Positions 1-11,110 of a stretch of 64,000 nt of DNA are shown one piece after another. Position numbers and translations under genes: made by a program. The DNA is from Polynucleobacter cosmopolitanus (lineage in GTDB: Bacteria; Pseudomonadota; Gammaproteobacteria; Burkholderiales; Burkholderiaceae). The stretch spans positions 372,001 to 436,000 of the forward strand of contig NZ_NJGG01000002.1 of NCBI RefSeq assembly GCF_002224225.1, given 5' to 3'. A model generated the notes under the pieces. It saw only the letters and a program-made list of their open reading frames with translations. It ran no database searches and was not told the DNA's origin. Positions within the stretch are counted from its first letter, which is position 1; each line of letters starts with the position of its first letter.

Positions 1-239
1 AGGTCTAGCATCATGACCACGAACAAGAACAAAACCATCACCGCACCAACGTAAACCAAGACCAACAAAATAGCTAAGAATTCAGCATGCAACAACATCC
101 AAATAGCAGCCGCTGTGAAGAAAGATAAAACCAAGAACAATGCAGCGTGAACTGGGTTGCGTGCAGTGATAACGCGCAAAGCAGCCATGATCAGAATGGC
201 TGCAAAGATATAAAAGAGGATTGATTTAGGTTCTAGCAT
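1..239 (-). CDS. nuoJ: NADH-quinone oxidoreductase subunit J (partial, N-terminal part)
   Basis: Membrane subunit of respiratory complex I, part of the proton-pumping arm. The visible 79 codons start [12 protein letters not shown] and contain two to three hydrophobic helices, ending in the conserved stretch VYVGAVMVLFLFVVMML typical of NuoJ. The gene runs off the left edge of the window, so its C-terminus is not seen. Its ATG overlaps the TGA of nuoI by one base (TGATG), which suggests translational coupling inside the nuo operon. Identity rests on the motif and on the position directly after nuoI. Confidence 0.9.
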   Translation of the reverse strand, partial: MLEPKSILFYIFAAILIMAALRVITARNPVHAALFLVLSFFTAAAIWMLLHAEFLAILLVLVYVGAVMVLFLFVVMMLD

Positions 240-730
240 CATTTGTATTTAGCATCCGCTGTTTTATTGGCAGCGATTTCGTTTTCATAACGATCACCCA
301 CTGCTAATAACATGTCTTTCGTGAAATACAAGTCACCACGCTTTTCGCCGTGATACTCATGAATATGCGTCTCAACAATCGCATCTACTGGGCAAGCCTC
401 TTCGCAAAAGCCACAGAAAATACATTTGGTTAAATCGATGTCATAACGAGTGGTTCTGCGCGTACCATCATCACGCTGATCTGATTCAATTGTGATGGCC
501 ATGGCAGGGCACACTGCTTCACACAGCTTGCAAGCAATGCAACGCTCTTCACCATTCGGGTAGCGACGCAAAGCGTGCAAACCACGAAAACGTGGAGACA
601 TTGGTGTTTTTTCTTCAGGGTACTGAACAGTGATCTTTGGCTTGAACAAATACTTACCAGTCAAAGCCATGCCTTGTAACAACTCTTTTAAGAGCAAGCT
701 ACCAAAGAATTCGCGGATACGTTGGAACAT
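239..730 (-). CDS. nuoI: NADH-quinone oxidoreductase subunit I, 8Fe ferredoxin
   Basis: Iron-sulfur subunit of the complex I peripheral arm that carries clusters N6a and N6b, passing electrons from NuoG toward NuoB. The 163-residue protein has two classical 4Fe-4S motifs, [12 protein letters not shown] (Cys64, 67, 70, 74) and [12 protein letters not shown] (Cys103, 106, 109, 113). An amphipathic N-terminal segment (residues 1-30) probably lies on the membrane. Length is normal for the family. It sits 15 bases after nuoH and overlaps nuoJ by one base. Confidence 0.97.
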   Translation of the reverse strand: MFQRIREFFGSLLLKELLQGMALTGKYLFKPKITVQYPEEKTPMSPRFRGLHALRRYPNGEERCIACKLCEAVCPAMAITIESDQRDDGTRRTTRYDIDLTKCIFCGFCEEACPVDAIVETHIHEYHGEKRGDLYFTKDMLLAVGDRYENEIAANKTADAKYK

Positions 731-745
731 TTTTAAATCCTCGCC

Positions 746-1822
746 TTATTTCCAAATATTCCAGGGTGACAAGACCCAAGCACCGACCAACAAGATCCAG
801 AAGATCGAGATGGGAATAAATACCTTCCAACCCAAACGCATGAGTTGGTCATAGCGGTAACGTGGGAATGACGCACGCAACCAAATAAAACAAGATAAGA
901 AGAAGAATGTCTTGGCAATCAACCAGAAAATACCTGGGATATCGCGCAAGATTGGCAAGTCAACAATCGGAGCCCAACCACCGAAGAACAAAATAGAGGT
1001 CAAAGCAGCGATCAAAATCATGTTGGCATATTCAGCCAAGAAGAACATCGCAAAGGCCATGCCTGAATATTCAATCATGTGACCAGCAACAATCTCAGAT
1101 TCACCTTCAACCACGTCAAATGGATGACGGTTCAATTCAGCAACACCTGAGATGAAATAAATCAAGAACATTGGCAACAATGGCAACCAGTTCCAAGAAA
1201 GGAAGTTCAAGCCAATGCTAGCGAAGTAACCCGTTTGCTGAGACTTCACGATGTCGCTCAAATTCAAAGTGCCAGAGATAACCAACACAGCAGCCAATGC
1301 AAAGCCCATCGCAATTTCATATGAAACCATTTGAGCTGAAGCACGCATCGCTCCTAAGAAAGCGTATTTAGAGTTAGATGCCCAACCAGCCAAGATCACA
1401 CCATACACACCAACAGACGTAATGGCCATCACATACAATAAACCGGCGTTCACATTGGCCAGAACCATGTCTGCTTGGAATGGTACTACTGCCCAAGCAG
1501 CAAATGCAGGAGCAATCACCATCACGGGAGCGACGATGTACAAGACCTTACTGGCCTTACTTGGAATAATGACTTCTTTGAGCAATAACTTAAGAGCATC
1601 AGCGATTGGCTGCAACAAGCCCAAAGGACCCACACGATTAGGCCCCAAACGAACGTGCATCCAACCAATGAGCTTACGCTCCCACAAAGTCAAATAAGCC
1701 ACACACCCAAACATTGGAAGAACAATGGTCACAATCTTGATCAAGGTCCAAACGATGGGCCAAGCCATCTCACCGAAGAGAGCTAAACCGTGGGTGTTGA
1801 TTGTCTGAATAAAGTCGGTCAT
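746..1822 (-). CDS. nuoH: NADH-quinone oxidoreductase subunit H
   Basis: Membrane subunit of complex I at the junction with the peripheral arm; it forms part of the quinone-binding chamber. The 358-residue protein has about eight hydrophobic helices. The conserved loop [14 protein letters not shown] (near residue 55) and the acidic loop [17 protein letters not shown] (near residue 240) are both present; the latter lines the quinone channel in this family. The start ATG overlaps the nuoG stop by four bases (ATGA). Confidence 0.97.
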   Translation of the reverse strand: MTDFIQTINTHGLALFGEMAWPIVWTLIKIVTIVLPMFGCVAYLTLWERKLIGWMHVRLGPNRVGPLGLLQPIADALKLLLKEVIIPSKASKVLYIVAPVMVIAPAFAAWAVVPFQADMVLANVNAGLLYVMAITSVGVYGVILAGWASNSKYAFLGAMRASAQMVSYEIAMGFALAAVLVISGTLNLSDIVKSQQTGYFASIGLNFLSWNWLPLLPMFLIYFISGVAELNRHPFDVVEGESEIVAGHMIEYSGMAFAMFFLAEYANMILIAALTSILFFGGWAPIVDLPILRDIPGIFWLIAKTFFFLSCFIWLRASFPRYRYDQLMRLGWKVFIPISIFWILLVGAWVLSPWNIWK

Positions 1823-4125
1823 ACACGCTCCACAGATAATTGACCAAACATTCCACCCAATTGAGCACTGAATGCTGTGCCTGCAGAAAGTCTGACAACA
1901 CCACTGGTCAAAGCACGCTCTTCTGTCACTGGCATATTCACTGAAGATCCAGCTTGAGTGACACGCACAACATCACCCTCTTTTAGTTGCAGTTGCATCA
2001 TGAGATCAGTTGGCACACCCAACTTCAGTGCCTTCTTCGCATCTTGCGTCAACTGCAAAGCAGGCGCACGACGCACAATCGCATCGGTTGAATGAATCGT
2101 CACATCGGCCAAACGCTCAATCGCCGGTGTGAATGTGCTGGTGATTGCAGGAGCAGCAGATGTGGTGTTGTTTAACTGTTCAGCAAAGTTTTTAGGAACC
2201 GCTTCATCCAAAACCTCATCAGAGCTGTTGAAGTAGAAACCATCCATGCTCATCAAATTACCTAGAACACGAAGTACTTTCCAAGCAGGACGAGCTGAGC
2301 CCAAAGGCTTGACCACCGCTTGTGTGGATTGCAAGCTACCTTCTAAATTAATGAAGCTGCCAGAAGTTTCTGTGTAAGGCGTGATAGGCAACAGAACATC
2401 GACAACTTCACGAAGTTCAGCGCTGTCAAATGCCGTCATGGCAATCACCGTGCCAGCTTTTGCTAAAGCTTGCTTGGCCAATTGTGGATCTGGCAAGTCT
2501 GCGCCAGGTTCAATGTTCATCAGCAAGACTGCTTTGAGGTTTTTAGCTAACAAGCCATTGATGCCTGATGCAGAAACAGCCTTAACAATGTGTGCGCCAA
2601 CGGCATTACCACCCTCAGGCAAGAATCCCAAAGTTGCTTCAGTTTGATTTGCAATGAACTGAGCGTAAGCATGTAATTGCGAGAACTGTGGATGAGCCAT
2701 CGCTGCCGCACCCAAGAACACCGCTTTGCGCTCACCACTTAATAAGCTATCCGCAATGGCTTTTGCTTGTGCACTGATGGCTGCATTACTTGGAGCACTC
2801 ACGCCCTTCGCTTGAGCAACCGCCGCAGCAATGCCCGCCAACTCTGCTGGCCAATTTGCTGGTGAAACTTGAGCACTGGCAGCCACTGGCATCAACCAGT
2901 CTTCGGTGCTAGCGCCTAAACGAGTGACTTTCAAACCACGCTTGGTGGCTGCACGAACTCTGGCTGCCAACAAAGGTTGATCTTTACGCAAGAAGCTACC
3001 AATGAAGAAAGCTCTTTGTAATTGGCTCACATCAGCAATCTTCATGCCCAACCATGGCGCAGTCGCCGCGCCACTCACATCTTGCGAACGCAAACGTGTT
3101 TCAGTGTTGTTAGAACCCAAACCAGTCATGAGTGTTTTAAGAAGATATAACTCCTCAACACTTGAGATTGGGTGAGCCAAAGCAGCGATGGCATCAGAGC
3201 CATGGTCTTCTTTGATGGATGACAAAGAACGTGCCACGTAATCTAAAGCAGATTCCCAGTCTGTTTCAATCCATTGATTGTCTTGCTTGACCATTGGATT
3301 TTTCAAACGGTCTTTGCTGTTCAAACCTTCATAAGCAAAGCGATCTTTATCGCTGATCCAGCATTCATTGATGGCTTCATTTTCTAAAGGCACCGTGCGC
3401 AATACTTGATTGGCTTTGGTTTGCATCACCACGTTAGAACCCATTGAATCATGTGGGCTCACAGAGCGCTTGCGCCCCAATTCCCAAGTACGCGCTGAGT
3501 AACGGAATGGCTTGCTGGTCAATGCGCCGACCGGGCAAAGGTCAATCATGTTGCCAGACAATTCTGAGTCAACGGTCTTACCAACGAATGAAGTGATTTC
3601 TGAATGCTCGCCGCGGTTGAGCATGCCCAACTCCATCACACCAGCAATCTCTTGGCCAAAACGAACACAGCGAGTGCAGTGGATACAACGGCTCATTTCT
3701 TCCATTGAAATCAATGGGCCCACATTCTTGTGGAAGACCACGCGCTTTTCTTCATCGTAACGCGATGTGGTTTTACCGTAACCCACCGCCAAGTCTTGCA
3801 GTTGACACTCACCACCTTGATCGCAAATCGGGCAATCCAAAGGATGGTTGATCAACAAAAATTCCATCACTGATTTTTGTGCCTGAACTGCTTTTTCTGA
3901 ATGCGTGAACACTTTCATGCCAGGCGTTACTGGAGTTGCACAAGCAGGCAAAGGTTTTGGTGCTTTTTCCACTTCAACCAAACACATGCGACAGTTAGCC
4001 GCAATCGACAATTTCTTGTGATAACAAAAATGAGGGATGTGCGTGCCAATTTTCTTAGCCGCATCCATCACCATAGAACCCTGTTGGATTTCTACTGTTT
4101 TGCCATCAATTTCGATTTCAACCAT
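1819..4125 (-). CDS. nuoG: NADH-quinone oxidoreductase subunit G
   Basis: Large peripheral-arm subunit of complex I that conducts electrons through several Fe-S clusters. The 768-residue protein opens with a 2Fe-2S ferredoxin domain (Cys34, 45, 48, 62). Next come the His-ligated cluster N5 site (His94, Cys98, 101, 107) and a 4Fe-4S site (Cys147, 150, 153, 197). The remainder resembles the molybdopterin oxidoreductase fold, which in complex I carries no molybdenum cofactor. It lies 29 bases after nuoF and overlaps nuoH by four bases. Confidence 0.96.
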   Translation of the reverse strand: MVEIEIDGKTVEIQQGSMVMDAAKKIGTHIPHFCYHKKLSIAANCRMCLVEVEKAPKPLPACATPVTPGMKVFTHSEKAVQAQKSVMEFLLINHPLDCPICDQGGECQLQDLAVGYGKTTSRYDEEKRVVFHKNVGPLISMEEMSRCIHCTRCVRFGQEIAGVMELGMLNRGEHSEITSFVGKTVDSELSGNMIDLCPVGALTSKPFRYSARTWELGRKRSVSPHDSMGSNVVMQTKANQVLRTVPLENEAINECWISDKDRFAYEGLNSKDRLKNPMVKQDNQWIETDWESALDYVARSLSSIKEDHGSDAIAALAHPISSVEELYLLKTLMTGLGSNNTETRLRSQDVSGAATAPWLGMKIADVSQLQRAFFIGSFLRKDQPLLAARVRAATKRGLKVTRLGASTEDWLMPVAASAQVSPANWPAELAGIAAAVAQAKGVSAPSNAAISAQAKAIADSLLSGERKAVFLGAAAMAHPQFSQLHAYAQFIANQTEATLGFLPEGGNAVGAHIVKAVSASGINGLLAKNLKAVLLMNIEPGADLPDPQLAKQALAKAGTVIAMTAFDSAELREVVDVLLPITPYTETSGSFINLEGSLQSTQAVVKPLGSARPAWKVLRVLGNLMSMDGFYFNSSDEVLDEAVPKNFAEQLNNTTSAAPAITSTFTPAIERLADVTIHSTDAIVRRAPALQLTQDAKKALKLGVPTDLMMQLQLKEGDVVRVTQAGSSVNMPVTEERALTSGVVRLSAGTAFSAQLGGMFGQLSVERV

Positions 4126-4154
4126 CTTATTTTCCTGTCGATCTCTTCGAATGC

Positions 4155-5450
4155 TTAAACGTATGCCGGCACAATGCAGCGCTTGTGCTCAACGTGATAC
4201 GCAAACTCATCCATGTAATGCTTCAACATGCCACGCACAGGCATTGCCGCAGCATCACCCAATGCACAAATTGTTCTACCTTGAATATTCGCCGCAACGT
4301 CGTTCAAAAGATCCAAGTCTTCTGGGCGACCTTCTCCGTGCTCAATGCGATTCACAATGCGCCACAACCAACCCGTGCCTTCACGGCATGGGGTGCACTG
4401 GCCACAAGATTCTTCGTGATAGAAATAAGATAAACGCAACAATGACTTCACCATGCAACGCGTTTCATCCATCACGATCACCGCACCAGAACCTAACATT
4501 GAGCCAGCTTTAGCAATGCTGTCGTAATCCATACCTGTCTCCATCATCATTGCACCTGGAACAACAGGAGCTGATGAACCGCCAGGGATCACTGCTTTGA
4601 TTTTTTTACCACCGCGCATTCCACCAGCCAACTCTAAAAGAGTGGCAAAGGATGTGCCCAATGGAATCTCATAGTTACCAGGACGTTCCACATCACCAGA
4701 AATTGAGAAGATCTTTGTGCCACCATTGTTAGGCTTACCTATCTTGGCATAAGCCTCACCACCAATTTCAAAAATGAATGGCACAGCCGAGAATGTTTCA
4801 GTGTTATTGATCGTGGTTGGTTTACCGTACAAGCCAAAACTTGCTGGGAAAGGTGGCTTGAAACGTGGCTGACCTTTTTTACCTTCTAAGGATTCTAAAA
4901 GTGCTGTCTCTTCGCCGCAGATGTATGCACCCCAACCATGATGAGCATGCAATTGGAATGAAAACTCAGAACCACAAATCTTATTACCCAAGAATCCAGC
5001 GGCGCGAGCTTCTTCTAAAGCCTCTTCGAAACGAGCGTACTCGTGCCAAATTTCACCGTGAATGTAGTTGTAACCAACCGCAATACCCATCGCATAAGCA
5101 GCAATCGCCATGCCTTCAATCAAAGCATGCGGGTTATAACGCATGATGTCGCGATCTTTGAATGTGCCAGGCTCACCTTCGTCGGTGTTGCACACCAAGT
5201 ATTTGTCACCAGGGAATTGACGTGGCATAAAGCTCCACTTCAAACCGGTTGGGAAACCTGCACCACCTCGGCCACGCAGACCAGAGGCTTTTACTTCAGC
5301 AATCACCGCTTCAGGTGTAATGCCTTCCGTCAAAATTCTTTTGAGCTGCGCATAACCACCACGCGCCACGTAATCTTTTAAACGCCAATTATTACCATCA
5401 AGACCCTTAAGGATCAAAGGCTGAATGTGCCGTGTGTGCAAACTGGTCAT
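4155..5450 (-). CDS. nuoF: NADH-quinone oxidoreductase subunit F, NADH/FMN-binding
   Basis: Entry subunit of complex I: it binds NADH and FMN and carries cluster N3. In the 431-residue protein the glycine-rich FMN/NADH loop [16 protein letters not shown] lies at residues 57-72, and [14 protein letters not shown] at 177-190. The 4Fe-4S ligands are Cys349, 352 and 355 (ESCGQCTPC) plus Cys395 (TICALGD). The start ATG overlaps the nuoE stop by four bases, so NuoE and NuoF, which form the 2Fe-2S/FMN module, are probably made together. Confidence 0.97.
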   Translation of the reverse strand: MTSLHTRHIQPLILKGLDGNNWRLKDYVARGGYAQLKRILTEGITPEAVIAEVKASGLRGRGGAGFPTGLKWSFMPRQFPGDKYLVCNTDEGEPGTFKDRDIMRYNPHALIEGMAIAAYAMGIAVGYNYIHGEIWHEYARFEEALEEARAAGFLGNKICGSEFSFQLHAHHGWGAYICGEETALLESLEGKKGQPRFKPPFPASFGLYGKPTTINNTETFSAVPFIFEIGGEAYAKIGKPNNGGTKIFSISGDVERPGNYEIPLGTSFATLLELAGGMRGGKKIKAVIPGGSSAPVVPGAMMMETGMDYDSIAKAGSMLGSGAVIVMDETRCMVKSLLRLSYFYHEESCGQCTPCREGTGWLWRIVNRIEHGEGRPEDLDLLNDVAANIQGRTICALGDAAAMPVRGMLKHYMDEFAYHVEHKRCIVPAYV

Positions 5451-5950
5451 GCTGCACCTCCAGCCGCATTTGCTTTGGCTTTCAGTTCATCAATCAAAGC
5501 ATCTAATTTGTCATTGCTCATGAAACTGCACATGGTTTTATTGTTCACAATCGCCACAGGCGCATCACCACAAGCACCCATGCACTCGCCCTCTTTCAAG
5601 GTGAAAGTGCCACAAGGCGTGGTCTCGTTGTAATCAATGCCCAACTTCTTCTTCAAGTACTCACCAGCACGAGTGCCGCCAGATAGTTCACATGGCAAAT
5701 TGGTGCAAACAGCTAATTTGAATTTGCCAACAGGCTTGGTGTCGTACATGTTGTAAAACGTTGCAACCTCTTGAACAGCAATCGGTGGCATTTCTAAAAT
5801 GGCCGCAATTTCTTCGATTGACTCAGGCGTGACCCATCCATATTGGTCTTGAGCAACCACCAATGCAGCCATCACAGCCGACTGTTTTTGATCGGCCGGG
5901 TACTTTGCAATATTGCGATTGATTTCAGCGCGAGCTTGTGGGGAAAACAT
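5447..5950 (-). CDS. nuoE: NADH-quinone oxidoreductase subunit E, 2Fe-2S
   Basis: Thioredoxin-fold 2Fe-2S subunit of the NADH dehydrogenase module (cluster N1a). Counting from the chosen start, the ligands are Cys82 and Cys87 ([11 protein letters not shown]) and Cys123 and Cys127 ([11 protein letters not shown]), the standard pattern. The reading frame stays open 57 bases further upstream, into the end of nuoD. The ATG at 5950 was chosen because it gives [10 protein letters not shown], the usual family N-terminus, and 167 residues, and avoids overlap with nuoD. Confidence 0.94.
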   Translation of the reverse strand: MFSPQARAEINRNIAKYPADQKQSAVMAALVVAQDQYGWVTPESIEEIAAILEMPPIAVQEVATFYNMYDTKPVGKFKLAVCTNLPCELSGGTRAGEYLKKKLGIDYNETTPCGTFTLKEGECMGACGDAPVAIVNNKTMCSFMSNDKLDALIDELKAKANAAGGAA

Positions 5951-5966
5951 ATGCTCTCTTATCCTT

Positions 5967-7220
5967 TTAGCGGTCAATCTCGCCGAACACAATGTCCTGC
6001 GTACCAATAATCGTTACAGCATCAGCCAACATGTGGCCTTTTGCCATTTCATCTAATGCTGATAAATGCACAAAGCCTGGGGCACGGATCTTCAAACGGT
6101 AAGGTTTGTTAGCACCATCAGAAATTGCATAAATACCAAACTCACCCTTTGGATGTTCAACGGCAGCATAAGCCTCACCTGCCGGCACGTGAATGCCTTC
6201 TGTGAACAGTTTGAAGTGGTGAATCAATTCTTCCATATTGGACTTCATGTCCACACGTTTTGGACTTGTGATTTTGTGGTTATCACTCATCACTGGACCA
6301 GGATTAGCTCTTAACCATTTAACGCATTGCTGAATGATTTTGTTGGACTGGCGCATTTCTTCAACACGAACCAAGTAACGATCGTAAGAGTCGCCATTAA
6401 CGCCCACAGGAATATCAAAATCTAATTTGCTGTAAACCTCGTACGGTTGCTTTTTACGCAAATCCCATTCAATGCCTGAGCCACGCAACATCGCACCCGT
6501 GAAACCAAGTTGCAAAGCACGTTCTGGTGAAACCACACCAATACCCACCAAACGCTGCTTCCAAATGCGGTTATCCGTTAAGAGAGTCTCGTACTCATCG
6601 ACATACTTTGGAAATCTGGTGGTGAAATCTTCAATGAAATCCAACAAAGAACCTTGGCGGTTTTCGTTCAATTTCTTCACAGCCTTTTCACCACGAATCT
6701 TATTGGCCAAGTACTGAGGCATGGTGTCTGGTAAATCACGGTACACACCACCTGGACGATAGTAGGCAGCATGCATGCGAGCACCAGAAACGGCTTCGTA
6801 CATATCAAACAAATCTTCACGTTCGCGGAAGGCATACAAGAACACCGCCATCGCGCCCACGTCCAAGCCATGACAACCAATCCACAACAAATGATTGAGC
6901 AAGCGTGTGATCTCGTCAAACATCACACGGATGTATTGGGCGCGCTCTGGCACTTCAACTTGTAATAGTTTTTCAATCGCCATCACATAAGCGTGCTCAT
7001 TGGCCATCATTGAAACGTAGTCCAAACGATCCATGTATGGAACGTTTTGCACCCAAGTTCTGGTTTCTGCTAATTTTTCAGTGGCACGATGCAACAAACC
7101 AATGTGCGGGTCTGAGCGTTGAATCACTTCACCATCCAACTCCAAAACCAAACGCAACACACCGTGCGCCGCAGGATGCTGTGGGCCAAAATTCAGGGTG
7201 TAATTTTTAATATCAGCCAT
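5967..7220 (-). CDS. nuoD: NADH-quinone oxidoreductase subunit D
   Basis: 49-kDa subunit of complex I, derived from the NiFe-hydrogenase large subunit; together with NuoB and NuoH it forms the quinone-reduction site. The 417-residue protein begins with [21 protein letters not shown] and contains [11 protein letters not shown], both signatures of the family, and ends GEIDR as expected. NuoC and NuoD are separate genes here, unlike the fused nuoCD of enteric bacteria. It starts two bases after the nuoC stop. Confidence 0.97.
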   Translation of the reverse strand: MADIKNYTLNFGPQHPAAHGVLRLVLELDGEVIQRSDPHIGLLHRATEKLAETRTWVQNVPYMDRLDYVSMMANEHAYVMAIEKLLQVEVPERAQYIRVMFDEITRLLNHLLWIGCHGLDVGAMAVFLYAFREREDLFDMYEAVSGARMHAAYYRPGGVYRDLPDTMPQYLANKIRGEKAVKKLNENRQGSLLDFIEDFTTRFPKYVDEYETLLTDNRIWKQRLVGIGVVSPERALQLGFTGAMLRGSGIEWDLRKKQPYEVYSKLDFDIPVGVNGDSYDRYLVRVEEMRQSNKIIQQCVKWLRANPGPVMSDNHKITSPKRVDMKSNMEELIHHFKLFTEGIHVPAGEAYAAVEHPKGEFGIYAISDGANKPYRLKIRAPGFVHLSALDEMAKGHMLADAVTIIGTQDIVFGEIDR

Positions 7221-7222
7221 GA

Positions 7223-7816
7223 TTAAGAACCGTAGCTTTCTTCGCGGATCACTCGAGGAGTTACCTCGCGAGGATCAATCGTGACAGGTTGATAAATAAC
7301 TCTCTTTTGCTCTGGGTCATAACGCATTTCTACGTTGCCAGAGATCGGGAAATCTTTTCTGAACGGATGACCGATGAAGCCATAGTCCGTCAAAATACGG
7401 CGCAAATCATCATGGCCGTCAAACAAGATGCCATATAAGTCAAATGCTTCACGCTCAAACCAATTAGCTGAATTCCAGATGGGCGTTACTGAGGCCACCA
7501 ATGGGTAATGATCAACAGGTGCAAACACACGTAGACGCAAACGCCAATTGTGTTTCACAGACAACAAGTGACTCACAGCAGCAAAACGAGGACCTTCCCA
7601 CGTTGCGTTGTCGTACTCGCTGTAGTCAACACCACAAAGGTCCATCAACTGATCAAAGCCTAAACTTGGCTCATCTCTCAAAGTTGTTGCTACTTCCAAA
7701 TAATCTTCTGAACGCACCACCAAAGTAAGTTCGCCCAAGGCCTCGTGCAAACGTGAAACTTTTTTGCCCAATACTTTTTCTAAGCGATCTTTAAGCACGG
7801 ATAGAGTGTCTGACAT
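7223..7816 (-). CDS. nuoC: NADH-quinone oxidoreductase subunit C
   Basis: 30-kDa peripheral subunit of complex I; it has no cofactor and scaffolds NuoD, NuoB and NuoI. The family signature ERE.FDLYGI..DGH..LRRI (ending GHPFRKDFP) is present in the C-terminal half. The frame could begin at 7834, overlapping nuoB. The ATG at 7816 is preferred: it lies one base after the nuoB stop and gives [14 protein letters not shown] and 197 residues. Confidence 0.93.
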   Translation of the reverse strand: MSDTLSVLKDRLEKVLGKKVSRLHEALGELTLVVRSEDYLEVATTLRDEPSLGFDQLMDLCGVDYSEYDNATWEGPRFAAVSHLLSVKHNWRLRLRVFAPVDHYPLVASVTPIWNSANWFEREAFDLYGILFDGHDDLRRILTDYGFIGHPFRKDFPISGNVEMRYDPEQKRVIYQPVTIDPREVTPRVIREESYGS

Positions 7817-7817
7817 T

Positions 7818-8300
7818 TCAGGCCTTTCTCGCAATCGTGCTGGTGCGCTTGATCTTGGCTTGCAATTGAATGATGCCGTACATCAAAGCTTCAGCAGTTG
7901 GAGGACACCCAGGAACATAAACGTCCACAGGAACAATGCGGTCGCAACCGCGAACCACAGAATAAGAGTAATGGTAGTAACCGCCGCCGTTAGCGCATGA
8001 TCCCATCGAGATCACCCAACGTGGCTCAGGCATCTGGTCATACACCTTGCGCAAAGCTGGGGCCATCTTGTTACACAAAGTACCGGCCACAATCATCAAA
8101 TCAGATTGGCGCGGTGATGGTCTGAACACAACACCGAAACGGTCCAAGTCGTAACGTGAAGCACCAGCGTGCATCATTTCAACTGCACAACAGGCCAAAC
8201 CAAAAGTCATTGGCCAAAGAGAACCTGTTCTCGTCCAGTTAATGAGCTTATCAGCCGATGTGGTGACAAAACCTTCTTTTAAGATACCTTCAATAGCCAT
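7818..8300 (-). CDS. nuoB: NADH-quinone oxidoreductase subunit B
   Basis: PSST subunit of complex I carrying cluster N2, the last Fe-S centre before quinone. In 160 residues the four ligands are visible: the adjacent pair Cys37-Cys38 ([11 protein letters not shown]), Cys102 ([14 protein letters not shown]) and Cys132 ([11 protein letters not shown]). Length is normal. It follows nuoA after nine bases and precedes nuoC by one base. Confidence 0.97.
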   Translation of the reverse strand: MAIEGILKEGFVTTSADKLINWTRTGSLWPMTFGLACCAVEMMHAGASRYDLDRFGVVFRPSPRQSDLMIVAGTLCNKMAPALRKVYDQMPEPRWVISMGSCANGGGYYHYSYSVVRGCDRIVPVDVYVPGCPPTAEALMYGIIQLQAKIKRTSTIARKA

Positions 8301-8309
8301 GTTTTATCG

Positions 8310-8669
8310 TCACTCCCAGTTAAGGGCGCCCTTCTTCCAGATGTAGGCAAAGCCAATCACGAATTCCAACAAAAAAATCAGCATCGATATGTAGCCAGCC
8401 CAACCAATTTCAGACAAGGCCACGCCCCAAGGGAATAGAAATGCTGTTTCTAGGTCAAACAAGATAAAAAGAATGGCGATCAAGTAGTAACGCACATCAA
8501 ATTTCATGCGCGCATCTTCATATGCGTCAAATCCGCACTCGTAAGGAGAGATTTTTTCAGCGTCGGGCTTATTCGCTCCGAGCAATTTGCCAAGGCCCAT
8601 GGGAGCCAAGCCAACACCAATCCCCACTAGGATGAATAGTAAAACGGGAAAATAAGCTTCTAAGTTCAA
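8310..8669 (-). CDS. nuoA: NADH-quinone oxidoreductase subunit A
   Basis: Small membrane subunit of complex I (119 residues, three hydrophobic helices), first gene of the nuo operon. The conserved loop [25 protein letters not shown] between helices 1 and 2 carries the family Cys. Upstream (8670-8758) lies an AT-rich stretch that separates it from tRNA-Leu; the nuo promoter is probably there, or transcription enters from secG, but no clear -10/-35 pair was identified. Confidence 0.96.
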   Translation of the reverse strand: MNLEAYFPVLLFILVGIGVGLAPMGLGKLLGANKPDAEKISPYECGFDAYEDARMKFDVRYYLIAILFILFDLETAFLFPWGVALSEIGWAGYISMLIFLLEFVIGFAYIWKKGALNWE

Positions 8670-8758
8670 GAGCGTTCCAATTCGTAACTCTAAGTATCAC
8701 TTACATATTTTCACTAATTGGTCTTGCAGCTTTCTGACAAGCGACAAAACCCCCTGTT

Positions 8759-8843
8759 TGGTGCCGTCGGCGAGACTCGAACTCGCACAGCTTACGCCAC
8801 TACCACCTCAAGATAGCGTGTCTACCAATTCCACCACGACGGC
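8759..8843 (-). tRNA. tRNA-Leu (anticodon GAG)
   Basis: An 85-base class II tRNA with encoded CCA. The 5' arm GCCGTCG (plus-strand cgacggc at 8837-8843) pairs with CGACGGC at the 3' end (8763-8769), followed by ACCA. The D-arm TGGTAGACACGC, the anticodon loop CTTGAGG and a variable arm are typical of tRNA-Leu. The T-arm GTTCGAGTC is intact. It sits between secG and nuoA, an order common in Burkholderiales. Confidence 0.96.
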
Positions 8844-8912
8844 ATACGGTAAAACCCTTAGATTTTAGCTTATTGCCGATTTTCTAGAGGAGTTTTTTAA
8901 GCTTTTTAGGGC

Positions 8913-9290
8913 TTATCTTGGGACACTTTGACCAGATCCGGTCACTGGAGCGACTGGTGAACCTGGCGCAGCTGTTGCTGGCGCTGGAACTTCAGCAGCT
9001 GGGGCTGTCACAGGAGCGCTGGTACCTGATAGAACACCTGCGTTTTGTGACTTGGTTGAACCAAATAAAGTGATTCCCAAAGTGGACAAGAAGAAGATTG
9101 TGGCAAACACAGCCGTCACGCGTGACAAGAAGTTGGCTGAACCCGCAGCACCGAACAAGCCGCCTGAAGAACCACCACCAAAAGCTGCGCCCATATCGGC
9201 GCCCTTACCTTGCTGAATCAGAACCAAGGCAATCACACCAATCGCAGAAATGATCTGCAGCACAACCAATATAGTCTTTAACAATTCCAT
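8913..9290 (-). CDS. secG: Preprotein translocase subunit SecG
   Basis: Small inner-membrane component of the SecYEG translocon. The 125-residue protein has two hydrophobic helices (about residues 4-24 and 52-75). Between them is a Gly-rich loop, KGADMGAAFGGGSSGGLFGAAG, which is the family hallmark. The last 45 residues are a Pro/Ala-rich tail (APVTAPAAEVPAPATAAPG) that is variable among betaproteobacteria and probably disordered. It follows tpiA by 20 bases on the same strand. Confidence 0.93.
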   Translation of the reverse strand: MELLKTILVVLQIISAIGVIALVLIQQGKGADMGAAFGGGSSGGLFGAAGSANFLSRVTAVFATIFFLSTLGITLFGSTKSQNAGVLSGTSAPVTAPAAEVPAPATAAPGSPVAPVTGSGQSVPR

Positions 9291-9310
9291 CTAAGTCTCC
9301 AAAAACAAAT

Positions 9311-10069
9311 TTATTTACATGCTTGGCATAAAGCCAAAAAATCTTTTGCATTCAACGATGCACCACCCACCAAACCACCATCAATATCTGGCATCGCCAA
9401 CAAATCTTTAGCATTATCAGGCTTTAGGCTGCCGCCATACAAAATTGCCACTTTTGAGGCTGCTTCATCATCAAATTTAGCCAGCTGCAAACGCAACTCT
9501 CTGTGCACATCTTGAGCCTGAGCCGGGGTAGGCACTTTTCCAGTGCCAATCGCCCAAACAGGCTCATAAGCAATGACGCAAGACGCAATTTGGCCTTGTA
9601 GCAAATCTAAAACAGCCTGTAACTGACGGCGCACAACGGTCAAGGTTTTGCCGTCATCGTGTTCAGCCTCTGTCTCACCCACACAAATGATGGGAGTGAT
9701 GTTGGCTTGCAAGCAGGCTTTTGCTTTTCTGGCCACCAAGCCATCACCCTCTTGATGAAATTGACGACGCTCAGAGTGACCAACAATCACATACTGACAA
9801 GCAAAATCTTGCAACATTTTTGCACTGACGTCGCCCGTGTATGCCCCATTAGGATGATCAGAAACATCTTGGGCGCCACAAGCAATGGATGACTTGGCCA
9901 ATAATTGGCTGACTTGCGATAAGTATGGATAAGGCACACATAAACCAGTGCGCACACCTTGCAGATTGGCTAAAAAATCTTTGCTGCTCAATAACTCTTC
10001 AATGAGTTGCTGATTGGCAGCCAAGCTGCCATTCATTTTCCAGTTGCCAATGATGGTCAAGGGTCTCAT
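9311..10069 (-). CDS. tpiA: Triose-phosphate isomerase
   Basis: Interconverts dihydroxyacetone phosphate and glyceraldehyde 3-phosphate in glycolysis and gluconeogenesis. The 252-residue TIM-barrel protein shows the catalytic Lys11 (GNWKMNG), the electrophilic His (VGHSERR), the catalytic Glu in AYEPVWAIGTG with the flexible loop 6, and the phosphate-binding YGGSLKP. Length is normal. It lies between the quinone oxidoreductase gene (11-base gap) and secG and is probably cotranscribed with both. Confidence 0.97.
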   Translation of the reverse strand: MRPLTIIGNWKMNGSLAANQQLIEELLSSKDFLANLQGVRTGLCVPYPYLSQVSQLLAKSSIACGAQDVSDHPNGAYTGDVSAKMLQDFACQYVIVGHSERRQFHQEGDGLVARKAKACLQANITPIICVGETEAEHDDGKTLTVVRRQLQAVLDLLQGQIASCVIAYEPVWAIGTGKVPTPAQAQDVHRELRLQLAKFDDEAASKVAILYGGSLKPDNAKDLLAMPDIDGGLVGGASLNAKDFLALCQACK

Positions 10070-10080
10070 TAAAGTCTCGT

Positions 10081-11094
10081 TTAATTAACAGTTAATACTA
10101 TCTTACCAATGTGCTGACTTGATTCCATCAATTGATGGGCCTTAGCAGCAGCCTCTAATTCAAATACTTCATGTATCACTGGTCTGATCTTTTTAGACTC
10201 CAGCAATGGCCAAACGTACGCTCTCAATGACCTTGCAATCGCACCCTTGAAATCAACCGATCTAGATCTCAAGGTTGATCCAGTGATGGTCAAACGTCTA
10301 CGCAAAACTTGACCCACATCTACTTCTGAAATTTTACCGCCCTGATTAGCAATGATCACAATTCGGCCATCATCTGCTAAACAATTAATTTCTCTACCCA
10401 CATAAGGGCCTGCCACCATATCTAAAACAACGTTGGCACCTTTGCCTTTTGTAAAGGATTTAACTTCTTCAACAAAGTCTTGGGTACGGTAGTTCACCGC
10501 CAACACTGCCCCCAACTCTTTACAGGCAGCAGCTTTTTCATCACTTCCTACAGTCACAAGCACATCATGGCCCAAAGCAGTCACCAACTGAATGGCTGCG
10601 ACACCAATGCCACTGCTGCCACCATGAACCAACAAGGTTTCTTTGCCTCGACCATCCAAGCCTAAACGCCCACGATCAAAGACATTGCTCCAAACCGTGA
10701 AAAACGTTTCCGGAATACTCGCTGCTTCAACATCCGACAACCCCATAGGCACTGGCAAGCATTGCGCCAATGGAGCGATGCAATACTCCGCATAAGCACC
10801 ACCAACCACCAAGGCACAAACCCGACTACCCACTTCAAAACTAAAAAAGTTATCAGGGTGTGCGATGTCACCACCAATGATTTCACCGGCCAATTCCAAA
10901 CCAGGTAAATCTGTTCCACCAGGAGGGACAGGATAGAAGCCTTGACGTTGCAAAACGTCAGGACGGTTGACCCCTGCAGCTCTGACTCTGATCAACACTT
11001 CACCAGAACCAGGAAGCGGTAAGACCAAATCAGGTCTTACCACCGCCTTTAAAACTTCAGGGCCACCATAATGGCTGATTTCAACAGCACGCAT
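10081..11094 (-). CDS. NAD(P)H-quinone oxidoreductase, PIG3/QOR-type MDR protein
   Basis: Zinc-free medium-chain dehydrogenase/reductase of 337 residues. The N-terminal GroES-like domain holds RVRAAGVNRPDVLQRQGFYP, and the Rossmann domain begins at VHGGSSGIGVAAIQL (about residue 147), the NADPH-binding motif of the quinone oxidoreductase branch. No structural-zinc cysteine cluster is visible. The closest-looking family is the PIG3/TP53I3 type, which reduces quinones; the true substrate cannot be read from sequence. It lies 16 bases after pnp and 11 before tpiA. Confidence 0.85.
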   Translation of the reverse strand: MRAVEISHYGGPEVLKAVVRPDLVLPLPGSGEVLIRVRAAGVNRPDVLQRQGFYPVPPGGTDLPGLELAGEIIGGDIAHPDNFFSFEVGSRVCALVVGGAYAEYCIAPLAQCLPVPMGLSDVEAASIPETFFTVWSNVFDRGRLGLDGRGKETLLVHGGSSGIGVAAIQLVTALGHDVLVTVGSDEKAAACKELGAVLAVNYRTQDFVEEVKSFTKGKGANVVLDMVAGPYVGREINCLADDGRIVIIANQGGKISEVDVGQVLRRRLTITGSTLRSRSVDFKGAIARSLRAYVWPLLESKKIRPVIHEVFELEAAAKAHQLMESSQHIGKIVLTVN

Positions 11095-11110
11095 GCCGTC
11101 TTAGCTCAGA

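Noticed and set aside
4037..4513. 158-codon plus-strand ORF over nuoG/nuoF
   Set aside because: Antisense shadow of the nuo genes; Cys/His-rich chance translation.
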